This document shows positions 62,088 to 64,000 of a DNA stretch of 64,000 nucleotides, in pieces (the stretch's first letter is position 1; each line of letters begins with the position of its first letter). The DNA is taken from positions 1 to 64,000 of the forward strand of contig NZ_LBMG01000030.1 in assembly GCF_001005315.1 (NCBI RefSeq), in the 5' to 3' direction. The notes under the pieces were generated by a model. The model was not told the origin of the DNA and made no database searches. It saw only the letters and a program-made list of their open reading frames with translations. This DNA comes from Kordia jejudonensis. Its GTDB lineage: Bacteria; Bacteroidota; Bacteroidia; Flavobacteriales; Flavobacteriaceae. A program made the position numbers and the translations under genes.

Positions 62088-62243
62088 TTAAAAGCAAACA
62101 TAGTTTCCGCAATGCGTTCCAAGTCCGCTTTCTTCTCCGTCAAGCGTACGTGTTCCGCCTTTTAACTGAGAAGCTGTTATTTGATTAATTTTAGCAATGG
62201 TCGATTTTTTTAAATACACTTTTTGTAAAGTTTTCACTTTCAT
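62088..62243 (-). CDS. Class I lanthipeptide-type precursor peptide 5 (51 aa)
   Basis: The product is 51 residues from ATG 62243; a longer frame adds an unrelated 26-residue N-terminus and is not favoured. The leader MKVKTLQKVYLKKST keeps Leu6, Val9, Leu11, Lys13, Ile16 and Ile19, then Gly29-Gly30. The 21-residue core has two Cys, three Thr and one Ser (TRTLDGEESGLGTHCGNYVC). It lies between the regulator gene 62327 and peptide 4, all on the minus strand. A far inverted repeat sits in the gap to the regulator. Shared leaders with different cores suggest one set of enzymes serves all five. Confidence 0.75.
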   Translation of the reverse strand: MKVKTLQKVYLKKSTIAKINQITASQLKGGTRTLDGEESGLGTHCGNYVCF

Positions 62244-62253
62244 ACGTATTGGT

Positions 62254-62322
62254 TTTGAGTTGTAATTTATACAAGTAATATAGGCTATTAATGTAATTAG
62301 TACGCAGCGTATACAACTCAAA
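62254..62322. promoter_or_regulatory. Inverted repeat between the regulator and peptide 5
   Basis: TTTGAGTTGTA (62254-62264) and TACAACTCAAA (62312-62322) are perfect 11-bp inverted repeats 47 bp apart, filling the gap between the regulator stop and the peptide 5 start. They could be sites for a dimeric regulator or a transcript structure. Confidence 0.4.
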
Positions 62323-62326
62323 TTAG

Positions 62327-64000
62327 TTAATTTGAGGCAACGTTTTTATCTGTATCTTCAAGATTTTTAATATAATACGAAGGATATAATTTTGTGTAAG
62401 CTTTAAAATATTTTGTGAACGAATTTGTACTCTTATAGCCAATTTCTTCCGCAATATGCTTGATAGAATAGTTGCGAAATTTTGAATCTTCCTTCAAACG
62501 TTTCAATACATATTCAATGCGTAATTCGTTGATGTATTCGTAGAACTTTTTATGCTTATAAGTGCTTATGATTTTGGATAAATACGTTGTATTGGTCTTT
62601 ACTTTTTTAGCCATATTTTGCAAATTGCAATTGCTGTTTAAAAAATATAACGACTGTTCTAATTTTTCCAAACCATCCAAAATAGCATTGACTTTTTTAT
62701 CTTTTATGACAATATCCGTTTTCTTTTCAGGAGCTTTTTCTGCTTCAATTTGCGATACTAATTTTTGAAAAATGATCTTGTTTTGTTTTCGAATTTTTAT
62801 GAATTTAAACAAAAAGAAACCACACAATCCAACAACAAAAACACTAAAGAGAATTACGTAGATTAAACGGTTTTCTAACTTCGAAGTTAAGGAAGAAAGA
62901 TCGTCATTTTCTTTGCGAACCGTTTCGTATAAATCTTTAATGACTTCTATGTTTTTAACTTCATTGTGTTTGTTGAGTTGTACATATTTTTCGGTGTAAA
63001 ATAAATGTTGCTCATTGTTTTGCAATTGTTCAAACGAATTTGCCAATGCGCGAAAGGTTCCTAACAATTCTGGCGGATTGAAACTATTTTGATCGTTGGA
63101 ATTTTTAGTCGCAACAATAGTTTCAACCTTTTTCAAAAAGGCAATAGCTTTGTCATAATCCTTCAATTCGTAATATGATTTTCCGATGTAATAATAAATT
63201 TCGGTCAATCGTTTTTGGTTGTTAAGTCCTTTTGTAATTTTTTCTGCTTTTTGCAAATAATCAACCGCGATTTCAAAATCTCCCTTGATGAAATAGGCAA
63301 TTCCAATATCGATATAAAAATAACTTACGCCTTCGTCATCATTGATTGCCAAACTTTTTTGTAAGCCAATTTTTGAATAGTGTAAGGTAGAATCAGGTTG
63401 TTGCAAACGAAGAAATGTACCGCCGATTCCCATGTATGAATTTATGGCAACTAATTCGTCTTTAAACGTATGTTTTTCTGCCAAAAGCGCATTGTTTTTG
63501 TAAATTTCTAACGCTTCTTCGTAAAATTCCATGCGTCTTTTTACTTTGGCAATATTGGCTTTTGCACGCACAATGATTTCAATTTCTTTTGATGAATTTC
63601 CAATGTCGAGCGCTTTTAAATAATTTTCCAATGCACCTTTATTATCGCCCAAATACACAATGGCATTTCCTTTAATGAGCAATGGAAAAGCTTTCAAAAT
63701 ATCGTCTTTTAGCGCATCGGCAGTTAAAATTGCAGCATCTGCATGTTGAATGGCGAGTGAATAGTTTCCTTCAATATTGGCTATACGACTTTTTTGAATG
63801 TAAGCATCGTATACACCACGTTTATCATTATTATTTTTACTTTTTTCGAGTAAAATTTCAGCATACTTATTGGCTAAGTCAGGATTGGAATATTTGTGTT
63901 GATTGATAAATACGACAATGTCTTCAGCAGAAGCATCTTCGGGCATTTCTTGTGCAAAAAGAGTTGAAGCAGTAAGCATGAAAAAAAATAAACTCCAAAA
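62327..64000 (-). CDS. TPR-AraC membrane transcriptional regulator (5' end outside window)
   Basis: At least 557 codons are present; the reading frame stays open past the window edge. The visible N-terminus (WSLFFFMLTASTLFAQ) is the end of a signal peptide that must start beyond 64000, and an internal ATG at 63979 is not the likely start. A periplasmic TPR solenoid follows, then one membrane helix (LIYVILFSVFVVGLCGFFLF), a coiled linker and a C-terminal AraC-type HTH (MAKKVKTNTTYLSKIIST, IAEEIGYKSTNSFTKYFKAYT). Such proteins sense extracellular peptides or proteins. It sits beside the precursor peptide genes and is a candidate regulator of them. Confidence 0.87.
   Translation of the reverse strand, partial: FWSLFFFMLTASTLFAQEMPEDASAEDIVVFINQHKYSNPDLANKYAEILLEKSKNNNDKRGVYDAYIQKSRIANIEGNYSLAIQHADAAILTADALKDDILKAFPLLIKGNAIVYLGDNKGALENYLKALDIGNSSKEIEIIVRAKANIAKVKRRMEFYEEALEIYKNNALLAEKHTFKDELVAINSYMGIGGTFLRLQQPDSTLHYSKIGLQKSLAINDDEGVSYFYIDIGIAYFIKGDFEIAVDYLQKAEKITKGLNNQKRLTEIYYYIGKSYYELKDYDKAIAFLKKVETIVATKNSNDQNSFNPPELLGTFRALANSFEQLQNNEQHLFYTEKYVQLNKHNEVKNIEVIKDLYETVRKENDDLSSLTSKLENRLIYVILFSVFVVGLCGFFLFKFIKIRKQNKIIFQKLVSQIEAEKAPEKKTDIVIKDKKVNAILDGLEKLEQSLYFLNSNCNLQNMAKKVKTNTTYLSKIISTYKHKKFYEYINELRIEYVLKRLKEDSKFRNYSIKHIAEEIGYKSTNSFTKYFKAYTKLYPSYYIKNLEDTDKNVASN

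Noticed and set aside
1-64000. tRNA, rRNA, insertion sequence or prophage genes
   Set aside because: None was recognised by eye in any gap; small RNA genes cannot be excluded without a covariance model search.

Overview
The window looks like chromosomal DNA from a marine member of the Flavobacteriaceae, possibly Kordia or a close relative. It is AT-rich. Several secreted proteins carry type IX secretion (T9SS) C-terminal sorting domains. Several promoters match the Bacteroidota -7 consensus TAnnTTTG. Many regulators are of the LytTR type, the succinate dehydrogenase has the Bacteroidota layout, and there are several GG-leader peptides of the class I lanthipeptide type common in this group. 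The genus is an inference. I saw no transposase, integrase, phage gene, rRNA, tRNA or CRISPR array.

Layout. 0-1.8 kb: a tiny Cys-rich protein, an AhpD-like carboxymuconolactone decarboxylase and a cupredoxin-like protein. 1.8-16.6 kb, nearly all minus strand: two lipoproteins sharing an identical 45-bp start, a propeller-LytTR membrane regulator, an M43 metalloprotease, aminopeptidase P, a 1152-residue BNR/PKD T9SS protein, a Crp-type regulator, two unknown genes and a decayed gene. 16.6-23.6 kb: a sortilin-like repeat protein, an alpha/beta hydrolase, a TPR protein, and a LytS/LytR-like pair divergent from a TonB-dependent receptor (23.9 kb). 26-33.9 kb: an NTF2-like lipoprotein, a TPR protein, a membrane GAF-AraC regulator, a repeat-beta-lactamase fusion and an unknown secreted protein. 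34-41 kb: a 7TMR kinase plus LytTR regulator followed by a run of small secreted proteins (CAP, QxW and leucine-rich). 41-44 kb: a RimK-like ligase overlapping an AstE-like hydrolase, and a lipoprotein. 44.2-47.7 kb: sdhCAB. 47.8-56.5 kb: an M28 peptidase, two T9SS proteins flanking a TPR kinase/LytTR pair, a membrane MutS homologue and a GldM-like lipoprotein. 56.9-59 kb: a hydrolase, and an ECF sigma factor with a membrane partner.

59-62.3 kb is the most interesting stretch. It holds five short genes whose products share an ungapped leader pattern (hydrophobic residues at 6, 9, 11, 16 and 19, Lys13, then Gly-Gly) followed by unrelated Cys/Ser/Thr-rich cores. They look like lanthipeptide-type precursors, but no LanB, LanC or transporter is present in the window. 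An aminotransferase gene interrupts them. A TPR-AraC regulator, cut by the window end, lies beside them.

The second notable signal is a pair of matching promoter regions at 48.8 and 53.2 kb. Each has two AGAACATT boxes exactly 21 bp apart at the same distance from a -7 element. They sit in front of the two T9SS genes that flank a kinase/LytTR pair, and this fits the usual geometry of LytTR binding sites.

Intergenic DNA is rich in short dispersed palindromes and in period-7 tandem repeats. Four LytTR proteins and two membrane AraC regulators in 64 kb suggest heavy environmental sensing tied to secreted and outer-membrane proteins.
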